The translations under genes were made by a program, and so were the position numbers. A stretch of 64,000 nt of DNA from Adiantum capillus-veneris (lineage: Eukaryota > Streptophyta > Polypodiopsida > Polypodiales > Pteridaceae). The DNA lies in assembly GCA_014529385.2 (NCBI GenBank), contig CM043966.1:97154087-97218086 (forward strand), written 5' to 3'. The notes under the pieces were generated by a model that was not told the origin of the DNA, searched no databases, and saw nothing but the letters and a program-made list of their open reading frames with translations. This document shows, one piece after another, positions 21,453-31,434 of this stretch (positions within the stretch are counted from its first letter, which is position 1; each line of letters starts with the position of its first letter).

Positions 21453-22250
21453 ATGGCGGGGAAAGGAAAGCTCAAGATTGAGAAGTTCAACGGCAAAAAC
21501 TACCAACATTGGAAGATGCAGATTGAAGACTATCTCTACCAGAAGGACCTCTATTTGCCACTAGGCGGTCTTGCGAAGAAGCCCGCAACAATGGCAGATG
21601 AAGCATGGATTGTCCTTGATTGAAAGGCACTGGGAACAATCTAGTTAAGCTTGGTGTCAACGGTGGCCTTCAATGTTTCAGAGATGAAGACCACGGAGGA
21701 CTTGATGAAGTCACCTGACGACTTCTACGAGAAACCATCGGCATCCAATAAGGTATTTCTTATGAAGCGCTTGTTCAATCTAAAGATGACAGAGAATGGT
21801 TCAGTTGCAGAACACCTAAATGACTTTAACACAAACAAAAGTCAACTTCGATCAGTGAAAATCAATTTCGATGACGAAGTGCGAGATCTCCTTATACTAT
21901 CATCTCTACCGGATAGTTGGGACAGCCTTGTGATGGCTGTAAGTAATTCTATCTCTGGTATAAATACTCTTAAGTTTGATGATGTTGTGGGTGTTCTCCT
22001 AAGCGAGGAAATGCGAAGGAGAAGCACAGGAGAATCATCAAGTGCTGCACTATCAGTGGAAACAAGAGGAAGTCTTAAGGAGAGGTTCAAAATCCAAAAG
22101 GGTCGTGATCGCTCAAGACGGAGCAAGTCACGCACAAAGTCAGTTATTGAATGTTGGAACTGCGGCAAGAAGGGCCACGTCAAGAAGGATTGCTGGTCCA
22201 AGAAGAAGAAGGAGACAGAGTCTCAAGACAACAAGCCAACATTGGAGGCC
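21453..22250 (+). pseudogene. Gag of copia element A1
   Basis: Gag starts at ATG 21453 (MAGKGKLKIEKFNGKNYQHW, the usual Tnt1/Sire-like start). It runs through YEKPSASNKVFLMKRLFNLKM and HLNDFNTNKSQL to a basic tail and the zinc knuckle CWNCGKKGHVKKDC (CX2CX4HX4C, 22152-22193). Two stops near 21621-21645 (in LD-stop-KALGTI-stop) break the N-terminal part; A2 has Gln and Arg there. The downstream frame opens at 21651 and continues into protease without interruption. Gag would form the particle and bind the RNA. Confidence 0.92.
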
Positions 22251-23706
22251 AATGTGGCAGGTAAAGTAGAGCAAGATGCTCTAATTCTCTCATTAGACAA
22301 TGTGTCTAATTCCTGGATAGTAGATTCCGGGGCTTCATTCCATGCGACACCACACAAGCAACATTTCCAAGACTACACCAAAGGTAATTTTGGGTATGTA
22401 TACTTGGGAGATGATGAAGCTTGTGAGATTGTCGACAAAGGTACAGTTTCTATGAAAACTGCTAACGGAAATGAATGGAAGCTTAAAGATGTTAGGCATG
22501 TTCCTTCTCTTCGAAAAAATTTAATCTCTACAGGACAATTGGACGATGAAGGTCACAACATTGCATTCGGAAACAAATGGTGGAAGATCTCAAAGGGATC
22601 TTTGGTGGTTGCCAAGGGAGAAAAAGTCGGTACACTTTACTTGTGTACTATTAGCATGCAACCTTCAGCTTGTGCAGCAACTACAGAAGTTGACAGTGCG
22701 GTGTGGCACTATCGACTTGGGCATATGAGTGCCAAAGGAATGCAAATCCTTCAAACAAAGAAGCTTCTACCATGTTTGAAAGAAGTGGACTTAGAGTTCT
22801 GTGAAGGTTGTGTTTATGGTAAACAAAAGAGGGTAAAATTTCAAAAATCAGGAAATGAAAGAGAAAAATAAAAAACTTGAGTTGGTTCATTCTGATGTTT
22901 GTAGTCCTGCAAGTACACCATCACTTGGTGGCTCATTGTACTATGTAACATTCATAGACGATGCGACTAGAAAAACATGGGTTTATGTCATGAAGAATAA
23001 ATCCGATGTATTTTCCATATTTCAAAGGTGGAAAGCCTTTGTGGAGAATGAAACAGGTACCAAGGTTAAATGCCTCAGATCCGACAATGGAGGCGAATAT
23101 TGCAGCCAAGCTTTTGAAAGCTTTTGTGCTAGCAATGGCATTCGGAGGCAAAGGAAAACCCCAAGGACACCTCAAAAAAATGGGATTTCGGAAAGGATGA
23201 ACAGGACAATCATGGAACGAGCACGAAGCATGCGGCTACATGCAGGCCTACCGCTTGATCTTTGGGCGGAAGCTGTAAGTACGTCTGTGTACTTAATCAA
23301 ACGGTCACCCTCAATGGCATTGGATGGAGGAGTTCCAGAAGAGGCATGGACAAGTAAACCGGTGAATTATGCATTTCTCAAAGTGTTTGGGTGTGAGGTT
23401 TTCATGCACATAGATAGAAGCCTAAGATCAAAGCTAGATGCAAAGTCCAAAAAGTGTTTCTTCATTGGCTATGGAGAAGGAGACTTTGGGTATCGCCTAT
23501 GGAATCCTAAAGATGGTAAAATCTTAACGAGTATGGATGTAATTTTTAACGAACAAAATATGTACAAAGATTACTTGGAAAGAAAACAAACAAAAGAAAC
23601 AGGTGATGAGTACATGGAGCTTGAGGACGGTGAAGACTCAAGGACTGCAAACGGTGACAATGTGCAACAACGTCAACCAAATGAGGAGCCTCAACCTATT
23701 CCCTGA
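22251..23706 (+). pseudogene. Protease and integrase of copia element A1
   Basis: The frame from gag continues into the protease, with WIVDSGASFHATPHKQHF (DSGA at about 22323). The HHCC segment HYRLGHMSAKG...CEGCVYGKQ follows. An extra base near 22864 (relative to A2) shifts the frame. ORF 22855-23706 then carries the integrase core: FIDDATRKTW, RSDNGGEYCSQAF and NGISERMNRT, so the D, D and E of the catalytic triad are all present. The GYRLWNP block of the copia integrase C-terminus follows. Apart from the shift the domain is well preserved. Confidence 0.92.
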
Positions 23707-25334
23707 AGATCTACAAGAGCAAGTAGACCTCCAAAAAGGTTTGTTCCTTCCTTCAACCATCTCTTGATCTCAGATTCTGGAGAGCCGGAATCATATGAAG
23801 AAGCTATGCAACATGAATCCAAAGAAGAATGGACGAAGAGCATGCAAGTGGAGATGGACTCACTACATCGCAACCAAACATGGGAGTTGGTTGAGTTGCC
23901 TAAAGGTAGGCGGGCACTTCAAAACAAATGGGTGTACAAGCTAAAGGAAGAAGAAGGTGGGAAGAAAAGGTACAAGTCTAGGCTTGTGGTAAAAGGTTTT
24001 TCTCAAAAGAAAGGTATTGACTTCAATGAAATATTTTCTCCTGTTGTAAAAATGAACTCAATTAGGCTTGTCTTAAGCCTTGTGGCTGCTCATGATCTAA
24101 TTCTTGAGCAAATGGATGTAAATACGGCATTCCCTCACGGTGACTTAGAGGAGGAAATCTACATGCTTCAACCAAAGGGGTATGAAGTAAAAGGTAAGGA
24201 GAAAATGGTTTGCAGATTAAAGAAGATCTTGTATGGTTTAAAGCAAGCATCAAGACAATGGTACTTGAAGTTTCATCGATGGATATTGGCTCATGGATTC
24301 ACAAGATGCAACTCGGATACTGCGTCTACACGGAGAAGTTGGGAGATGGGAAATTCATCATCCTAATGTTGTATGTTGATGACATGTTGATTGCAAGTGC
24401 TAACATGCGGGACATCAAAGACCTAAAAGAGGAGCTATCCAAATAGTTTTCAATGAAAGATTTAGGTGCTGCAAAGAGGATACTTGGTATGAAAATATCA
24501 AGGGACAGGACGAAGAAGACAATAAAGCTATCTCAAGAAGATTACATCAAGAAGGTACTAGAAAGGTTTGGAATGCAAAATGCAAAACCAGTTTCTACAC
24601 CTTTGGATGGTCATTTTAAACTAACGAAGGATATGTGTCCAAAGACACAAGAGGAGATAGCCTATATGTCTAAAGTTCCATATGCTGCAGCGGTAGGTTC
24701 TCTAATGTATGCTATGGTCTGGACAAGGCCAGACATTGCACATGCAGTGGGAGTTGTGAGTAGGTTCATGGACAACCCAGGTAAAGAGCATTGGCAAGCT
24801 GTGAAGTGGATACTTAGGTATCTAAAAGGGACAACAACAAATGCTTTGTATTTTGGAGGAACTGATATTTTTCTAGAAGGGTATGCTGATGCAGATATGG
24901 CAGGTGACAAAGATACTCGAAGGAGCACTACTGGCTATGTGTTCTTGGTTGGAGGCACAGCAGTAAGCTGGGCTTCAAAGCTGCAGAAAGTGGTTTCACT
25001 TTCTACCACGTAAGCAGAGTATGTAGCAATGACGGAGGCAAGCAAAGAAATTCTGTGGCTTCACAGATTCTTTGAAGAGCTTGGATTCAAACAAGACAAT
25101 TGTGTCTTGTACAGTGATAGCCAAAGCGCTATCCATCTTGCGAAGAACTCAGCCTTTCATTCAAGGACAAAGCACATTGAGGTGAGATATCACTTCATAC
25201 GCACTTTTTTGGAAGAGCGACAACTAAAGCTAGGAAAGGTGCATACAAGTGAAAATCCTGTAGACATGTTTACAAAGGTGGTCAACAAGGAGAAGTTGAG
25301 CTTTTGCTCATCTTCAATCGGCATTCAAGGATAA
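23707..25334 (+). pseudogene. RT and RNase H of copia element A1
   Basis: The RT begins near 23764 with SYEEAMQHESKEEWTKSM. It has LVVKGFSQKKGIDFNEIFSPV, KKILYGLKQASRQWYLKF and the catalytic YVDD box at 24372-24383. One missing base near 24318 (A2 has GATCACTGC) shifts the frame just before YVDD. A TAG at 24444 separates the thumb (GAAKRILGMKISRD). RNase H covers about 24840-25334, with GYADADMAG and YSDSQSAIHLAKNS. A TAA at 25011 falls in its LSTT-AEY block. Each break is single and local. Confidence 0.92.
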
Positions 25335-25381
25335 GAAGCCAGAATGGAAAGCAGTCACAGGGTTGGTTTGGAGATCAGTCT

Positions 25382-25394
25382 CCAAGTGGGAGAT
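25382..25394 (+). promoter_or_regulatory. Polypurine tract of A1
   Basis: CCAAGTGGGAGAT directly before the 3' LTR start TGTTAATTATGG. This is the usual copia arrangement. Confidence 0.85.
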
Positions 25395-26124
25395 TGTTAA
25401 TTATGGAGCCTGATTTACCCTTGTAATTTTCTGTGGTAAAAGCGCACATTTGTAAGGCCCCCATTATGAGGAGAAGCCATCGTGCGTGAAGGAAAATCAC
25501 TCACGGAAAACCAAAATTTTCACGGACAAGAATCTGGGGCAACTTTAGAGGCCTCAGGCGCAGAGGCCCCTGAGACTTTTTTTTTCGCCGGAATATTATG
25601 GCCGGACGGCAGCCGGAAAGTGGTCGGAAAACAACCGGTTGGTTGGCCGGTGGCCGAAAGTCAATGGCCGGTGGCCGAATTCAAAAGCGGACTTGTCTTC
25701 TGAAGGGCGGACACACATGGGCGGATTGGAGGGTCCAATTTGGACTTATTCGCACCAGGGCGGCTACACATGGCTCTCTCTCATAAGAGAGGGCAACCCT
25801 TTTGGCTTATAAAAGGAGGCCATTTCTACACACATTTAATAGTGTGAAGTTGATGCAACAAGGTGAGTGTGAGGTGGTGAAAGTGAAGCAAGGTGGGAGC
25901 TCTATCAAGGGTTTAATCCCTTTGTAAACTACTTCTTCTTTTGAAGTGCTAAAGCCATTGAGTGGCTGCTTTTCCGTGGACGTAGCCCACATTGGGTGAA
26001 CCACGTATATCGTGTGTACTCTCTCTCTCTCTATCTACTCTATAATCTCTTGTGTGTGAAATCTATCTCTCTCCATTAAGTAATCTACTCAAAAATCTAT
26101 TTAGCTACGTCTTATTTCCTAACA
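25395..26124 (+). repeat. 3' LTR of A1 (730 bp)
   Basis: It runs from TGTTAATTATGGAG to TTTCCTAACA. It pairs with 20601-21379, has a shorter GC minisatellite (25633-25685), and is followed directly by the CTATG duplication. Confidence 0.95.
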
Positions 26125-26129
26125 CTATG

Positions 26130-27204
26130 AAATCCATAGAGATACTCTCCCACTTACCTTGTGGAATCTCTAAAGGATGTAAAAGGCCACCTACCTTGAG
26201 GCACTCTACCTAATTAACTTGACACTACTGGAAGTTTAGTACGTACTCTTGAACATCATGATGTAAGCCCGACCAATAAAATTGTCGTCGAACTAAGGTA
26301 TACGTCTTATGAATACCTGGATGACCAGCACTTGGACTTCATGACACTCAAATAAGATTTGGCACCTAGTGTGTGAGTCCTTTGTCACACATACTATACC
26401 TTTATGGAGTAAGTAGCCATCATCAATAGAAAAGTTCTTCCATCACTTAAGCTCTTCCTGAGTAGGGGTGGAGCTCTGCGTGTTGGAGTTTCTATCTGGG
26501 CATGTAGAGACATGTTGATCTGGCTGTTCAGAGACATGTGAGTGTGAGGGATCCCTTTTTAAAACTGCACTCCACAGTTTAGCATATGATTGATCTTGTG
26601 CACACTTGCCACGTAATGACTCCAAAAATCCACTCTTTAGTTCCGTGAAAGCAAGTGAATTAATCTGAGGCATCCGACTTAGTGCATCCGCCACTACATT
26701 ATATTGCCCCTTGTGATATCGTAGCTTACAATCATAATCTTGAAGGATTTCTGCCCATCTAGCTTTACGGCCCTTCAAGTCTGTTTGAGTAGTAAACCTT
26801 TTGATACTCTCATGGTCAAAAACTACTTCAAACTCGGCACCATATAAATAGTGTCGCCACTTTTGTAAAGCGTGAATTTATGTCATAGAGCTCTCTCTCA
26901 TAAACAGAATAATTCTATTGAGCTCTATCTAAGTTTTTACTTTCAAAGGCTATAGGTCTTCCCTCCTAGAGAAGTACCACACCAATGGATTTATCACTAG
27001 CATCAGTCTCTACCACAAACGGCTTAAGTGGGTCGACAGTTGCTATGATGGGAGCAGTGGCTATAGCTACCTTAAGTTGTTCGAAACTGCATTTTTGGGC
27101 TTCTTCCCAAGAAAAGGTCTTACCTTTTGCTTTAATTTGATCCGTCATAGGAACAGTGATTTTGGCATAGTCACGGATATACTGTCGATAAAATCCAGCC
27201 ATGC
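26130..27204 (-). pseudogene. Integrase N-terminal part and RNase H of element B
   Basis: On the minus strand, ORF 27202-26966 has the RT-RNase H connection (MAGFYRQYIRDYAKI, FSWEEAQKCSFEQLK) and the RNase H start FVVETDASDKSIGVVLL, with its catalytic Asp. ORF 26778-26443 carries the RNase H end, DYDCKLRYHKGQYNVVADAL with the last Asp, and the tether to the integrase. From 26440 to 26130 the decayed HHCC segment and WESISMDFI (first integrase Asp) can be followed in mixed frames. A1 then interrupts the core. Confidence 0.8.
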
Positions 27205-28674
27205 CTAAAATATTTGAAGCTCATCAACCGTGTTGGGATGTGGCCATCGAAGAATGGCAGTGACCTTGTCATTGTCCATCTTGATGCCATAATAAAAGAT
27301 CACATGACCGAGGTAATGTATCTCTGTTTTAAAGAAATCGCACTTGCTTTGCTTAGCATACAACACATGAGCTCGTAGCTGTTCAAACACTAATTGTAAA
27401 TGGTCTATGTGTTTACCTTTAGTCTTACTGTAAATGAGAATGTCATCAAGGAAAACCACAACAAATTTTCCAAGATAGGGACGTAAGACACTATCCATGA
27501 GTTTCATAAATGTAGATGGAGCATTGGTTAGACCAAAAGGCATAACCAAAAATTCAAAATGCCCGAACCGTGTTCTAAAGGTAGTTTTGGAGATATCTTG
27601 TAAAAGGATACACACTTGGTGGTATCCTGAACAAAGATCTATCTTTGTATAGTATCATGCCCCATGGAGTTGATCAAACAACTCATCTACTATTGGTAGA
27701 GGATACTTGTTCTTGATGGTTATGGAATTTAATCCGCAATAATCTACGCACATGTGCATAGTACCATCTTTATTTTTTACCAATTTAATTGGTGATGCCC
27801 AAGGCAAAGTGCTAGGTCTAATGAAACCACGGTGAAGGTAGTCAGTCAACTGACTCTCAACCTCCTTGGCTTCTTTAGCACTCATATGATAAGGTGGTTT
27901 ACTCATTGGTTTAGTGCCTGGCAAGACATCTATGCCATTCTGCACATCACATGTAGGGGGTAAACCCGGTGGTAAATCACTTGAGAACACATCACTATAC
28001 TCTGTGAGTAAGTGAGTCAACTTTTGCCGTGCAAAAGGAGAAAGTAAACTAGAGTTATGTTGGGATAGAGAATCTTGTAATTCCTGTAATGTTTGTTTTA
28101 CAATAGTTGCACGTTGCTCTATAGAATTAAAATTGAGAGAACTTTTCTCGTTAGATTTGTTAACACTTTGTTTATCAGGAGAATTCATTGCACTTTGCAT
28201 ACCATTACTAGAATTCACCACACTTTGCTCTTGAGAATTCACAATACTTGGAGACAAGCAATAACACAAAAAGAGTTCATCTATTAAATGTGCTTTCTGC
28301 AAAATAGAAAGCTCACCTATACATATAAGAGGTGCAGATGGTATATTTTTTTCACCAAGCAAAAGCACATGTTTACCATTGGCCATAAAGGATAAGGAGT
28401 TGTGTTCATAACTAGTGTGCAATGTGTTTCCTAAACCATGCAGCCACTCCCGTCCTAAAACTATATCAGCACGGTCCATGTTCATAACTTGGAAGTCAAG
28501 GGTCATCGTATGATCTTGAACAATAAGCTCAACCCCTTGAACTACCGTGTCCCATACTTCTTTATCATTCCCAGACATCTGCTCCACCACATACTTGTGA
28601 CAGCAAGGAGTCTGTGTAAGCTTCAATTTCTTGATTAGCTTATAGTTCAAGAAGTTATGAGTTGCACCCATCAT
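27205..28674 (-). pseudogene. Protease tail and RT of element B
   Basis: ORF 28674-27655 (339 aa) starts within the protease ([30 protein letters not shown]). After a variable linker it enters the RT, with [31 protein letters not shown] and the [18 protein letters not shown] block. ORF 27615-27205 continues with MPFGLTNAPSTFMKLM and the catalytic FLDD box at about 27442-27453, then YLGHVIFYYG. The two ORFs are separated by a frameshift near 27640 just after the first RT Asp region. Key RT motifs are otherwise intact. Confidence 0.9.
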
Positions 28675-29178
28675 CCACTAAAATACGAACACATTGTCCG
28701 TTAATAGTGCCACGCATGCAAATCAAATCATGGGGGCCAAAGGTGGACTGCCACATTGAAGCAGGCACACAACACTTGTGCTTTTCTTCCATATGAAGTA
28801 CCTCTACAACATAATATTTAGGAGATGAATCTAATGTGAGGCGTTGCACCGTGTGCATGGCCTTTTCTTTGCCTTCCAAAAGAGGACAATATTTCTTGTT
28901 ATGTTGATCCAAAAGACATCTTAAACACAAATTGTGTTTCTTCACACGCTCAAAATCGGCAATGCAGCTAAGAGACCCACGTGGAGTATCTCGTGAGTGC
29001 TTAGGCTTCGTAGCCTCTTGTGGGCGTGGAGAGGTAGATTGTCTCTTATTCCTTTTGGAACGTGTGGGAGATCTACCTCGCCATTAGCTCTTAGCCACAT
29101 TGCTCTTAGCAAAATTAGTCTTAGTGTAGGGAACATTTCCTTTCCTCTCTTGGTCATCACCTGGGGCAGTCACTTATC
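28655..29178 (-). pseudogene. Gag zinc knuckle and protease start of element B
   Basis: ORF 28945-28655 has CLRCLLDQHNKKYC, a CX2CX4HX4C knuckle, followed by a spacer and [10 protein letters not shown]. The latter is the protease active-site block with DDG in place of DSG/DTG. The true continuation (GATHNF) lies in the next frame at 28674, so a small indel falls inside the active-site block. Upstream (28960-29175) is a basic Arg/Ser/Thr-rich gag tail containing one TAA/TAG-type stop. Confidence 0.8.
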
Positions 29179-29466
29179 GGGTGAAAGCATGTTAACCTGT
29201 CGCAATTTTTGTGCTAGTTAGCAGTTTCAAGAAAGCACATCTTCAAAAAGTTGGGCGTCCGGTAAATTTTTTACAAATAATATCAAAATTTGTCGGAGGT
29301 TGTACATTTGGATTCCTTGTTTCAAGTGCTTTCTATTGATATATCATATGTCAAAGATCTTGGAGATGTAGCTCAAGTTATTGTACTAGTTAGCACATGT
29401 CAAAATTGTGCTAGTTAGCATTGTCCGGGACATGAAAAAGCATGGCAGGTTAACATGCTTTCACCC
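29179..29466. mobile_element. 288-bp non-autonomous element with perfect 21-bp inverted ends
   Basis: GGGTGAAAGCATGTTAACCTG at 29179-29199 and its exact reverse complement at 29446-29466 bound the element. TATC lies on both sides (29175-29178 and 29467-29470), which may be a 4-bp target duplication. It interrupts the gag of element B, whose frame is recognisable on either side. Inside, a 26-bp block ending GTGCTAGTTAGCA is present near both ends as an imperfect direct repeat. It has no coding capacity. It looks like a MITE; I cannot assign its superfamily. Confidence 0.75.
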
Positions 29467-29640
29467 TATCAAAAGATCCCTATATCATGTGCGTTCAAGA
29501 GGTAGTTAATAATACCCCAATATACATACTATACTTACACTGTGAGCCTATTTAAAAAACCCCCACCCCCCTCTAATGTATATATAAAATTATACATTTT
29601 TATACATTTTGGTCTTTTAATAATCCTCTGCGGTTAACTC
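29467..29640. other. Unexplained AT-rich spacer inside gag of element B
   Basis: This sequence does not read as gag, although gag is recognisable from 29645 rightwards and from 29175 leftwards. It has several TATA-like stretches (TATATAAAATTATACA). It could be a second small insertion or decayed gag linker. No ends can be defined. Confidence 0.35.
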
Positions 29641-30527
29641 ACGTGATATCATACACATTCTAAAAAGTGACCGCCCCGGGGATCATCATCATATCTTTGG
29701 GCACGACTGATGGCTTATTCCAAAGTTTTTGGATGTTGGGTCTTGACATGAAGACGATAGTCTTTGTCAAGACCCCTATTAAAATCCCGTATCTTTTGGA
29801 ATTCATCTAGAACTTCTAGTTTTAATATGATTTCCCGATACTTTGAAAGGTACTGTGTGAGAGAGAGGCCAGACATGCGGCATGCATCCCATGCTAACCA
29901 ATTCTTATCTTCTTCATTGGAGTCCAAAAACTCTTTGGAGAAAGACGCTTGAAACACAGCCCAAGACGGAGGACGAGCATCTATTGGAAATGTCATCCAC
30001 CACTTATAGGCCTTTCCTTTAAGAGATAGACTTGTTTCCACAGCCGTTTTTATATCCGGGTGTGTCTCAATCGATGAATATCACTCCATCTGTGTAAGAA
30101 CGTATTGACCACATCCTTGTTGCGATCACGCTCTTCCCCTTAAAATTTAGGAATGGGTGATATTCTTAAGTAATGCATTGCTACCTTCTGCATCTTCTGC
30201 AGCATTTGTCTCTTGGACTCCTTGAGTCGTGCGAGCTTGGTTCCCTTGAACCGTGCCACTTGTGGCTCCTTGAGTCGTCTGTGAATTCATAGATTTCACA
30301 AGTAACTCTGTAAGATCGGTAGCATTTGCATTAAGTGCAGAGAGGTGCCATTCAAGTACGCTTTGGTGATTTTACAAAGTCTTGAAAGCAACCATATCTA
30401 CAAGGCCATGATCTCCTAGATCATTGTCATCATGAATATTAGTGTCAACCGCACCCGTGATGCCCTAATTTTGATCTATGTGCTCAAAATCAAATGTATG
30501 TGTAGGTGGGATATCCTCATTGGCCAT
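29641..30527 (-). pseudogene. Gag of element B
   Basis: On the minus strand gag starts at ATG 30525-30527 (MANEDIPPTHTFDFEHIDQN). It passes a Gln/Thr-rich stretch (about 30200-30300) and reaches the capsid in ORF 30041-29715: LSLKGKAYKWWMTFP, FSKEFLDSNEEDKNWLAWD and LTQYLSKYREIILKLEVLDE. The family block ISRAQRYDDDP ends it near 29660. Stops after the first 20 codons and near 30120 break the frame. Gag would form the particle. Confidence 0.82.
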
Positions 30528-31259
30528 GGTAAACACACACTAATGCAAAGAGAGAGAAAAAATGACAACTTGTACCTTGTGAAATTGAAGTCTTCGTGTT
30601 TTGTATGCTCTGCAATTTGCGTTGCATGCGAACCTCGCCTTGCGGAAATTTGAGCGCTTCACTTGTTGTTCGTTGTAAGAACACCTTTGTTGATTCTTCA
30701 CAAAAACCCGTCGTTTTTGTGAAGGCTTTTGTTCACTTTGAAGATACCTCCTTGAGGAAAAAAGAATTTTTTGGAGGAAAACATGCCTTCCTCCAAGAAG
30801 TGAAAAGGAAGGGTGAAACTACTTCCTTGAAGTTTGAAGCTTTCCCTTTCCTTCTAGTTTTCCTTTCAACACAAGTAGGCTATCTTTCGTTGTTATACAC
30901 AACAGTGGTCAATAGGTTGATGGTAAAGTGTTGGCCTCTTACCCTCATGGGGTGGGTTCAACCCTCCTTCATGCAAGGGTTAAGTGGGCCTTCCTACGTG
31001 CGTAGCCAACGGTACTAATGGAAGCCTTCGGAGCCTCGTTGCCGTCAAGTTTGCCTTGGTCGCCCGCCTTAGTCGCCTGCTGTGGAGCATACAGATGCAG
31101 GTTGTGATCAGCTATCGCTGTTTGTCCACACATTGCATACAGGAAAGCGTGCCTGTCTTCTTTTTTTACATAGCAAAGACATCACTGTCTGTAGAACGTG
31201 GGAGAGAAACAGAGCGTCGCACGCACATGCAACCTACTTTTTGCCTCCTCCCAAAAATA
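30528..31259 (-). other. Leader of element B
   Basis: About 730 bp lie between the primer site and the gag start. Several ORFs of up to 140 codons occur on the opposite strand but none has a recognisable domain. The stretch is the untranslated leader of B. Confidence 0.6.
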
Positions 31260-31271
31260 GCTCGGATACCA
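31260..31271 (-). promoter_or_regulatory. Primer-binding site of element B
   Basis: The minus strand reads TGGTATCCGAGC, one base different from the tRNA-Met site TGGTATCAGAGC. It lies 9 bp inside the 5' LTR. Confidence 0.75.
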
Positions 31272-31280
31272 ATGAAAGGG

Positions 31281-31395
31281 TGGTGGTAATGCGTGTGCTA
31301 GTCTCCACCTAACCGTGCTATCTTATAGCCTTCCCCTAGCATACACACTGTCCGACCGTGTCGGTGGCCTTGCCCGTAGAACCCATGTCCTTACA
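31281..31395 (-). repeat. 5' LTR of element B (about 115 bp)
   Basis: On the minus strand it starts TGTAAGGACATGGG and ends CATTACCACCA. It pairs with 19425-19539. A further 39 bp (31396-31434) lie between it and the target duplication. Confidence 0.8.
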
Positions 31396-31434
31396 AGATA
31401 CCACCCCCTCCGAGATACCAAGTAGGGCCAAATA

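Larger units (their letters stand above)
20601..26124 (+). mobile_element. Complete Ty1/copia element A1
   Basis: A1 is bounded by CTATG at 20596-20600 and 26125-26129 (target-site duplication). Its LTRs start TGTTAA and end CCTAACA. A tRNA-Met primer site, gag-pol and a polypurine tract lie in canonical order over 5524 bp. It sits in the integrase of element B. The coding region carries several stops and frameshifts but all domains are present. A close relative, A2, lies at 38657-42690. Confidence 0.95.
19421..31434 (-). mobile_element. Chromovirus-like Ty3/gypsy element B with nested A1 and a small TIR element
   Basis: The sequence is flanked by ATGCA (19416-19420 and 31435-31439). The gag frame of the host element C continues across when B and one ATGCA are removed, so the limits are exact. 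From right to left B has a short LTR, a tRNA-Met-like primer site, leader, gag, zinc knuckle, protease, RT, RNase H, integrase, a chromodomain-like tail, a polypurine tract and the second short LTR. Copia element A1 (20601-26124) splits the integrase, and a 288-bp element (29179-29466) splits gag. Frames are broken throughout. Confidence 0.88.

Noticed and set aside
30432-31312. Plus-strand ORFs of 73-140 codons
   Set aside because: They lie opposite the leader of element B between its primer site and gag start, and have no domain.
19421-31434. B as a fusion of two separate elements because integrase lies at 19467-20600 and RT at 26966-28674
   Set aside because: The gap is exactly copia element A1 with its CTATG duplication. 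The integrase frame joins across it.
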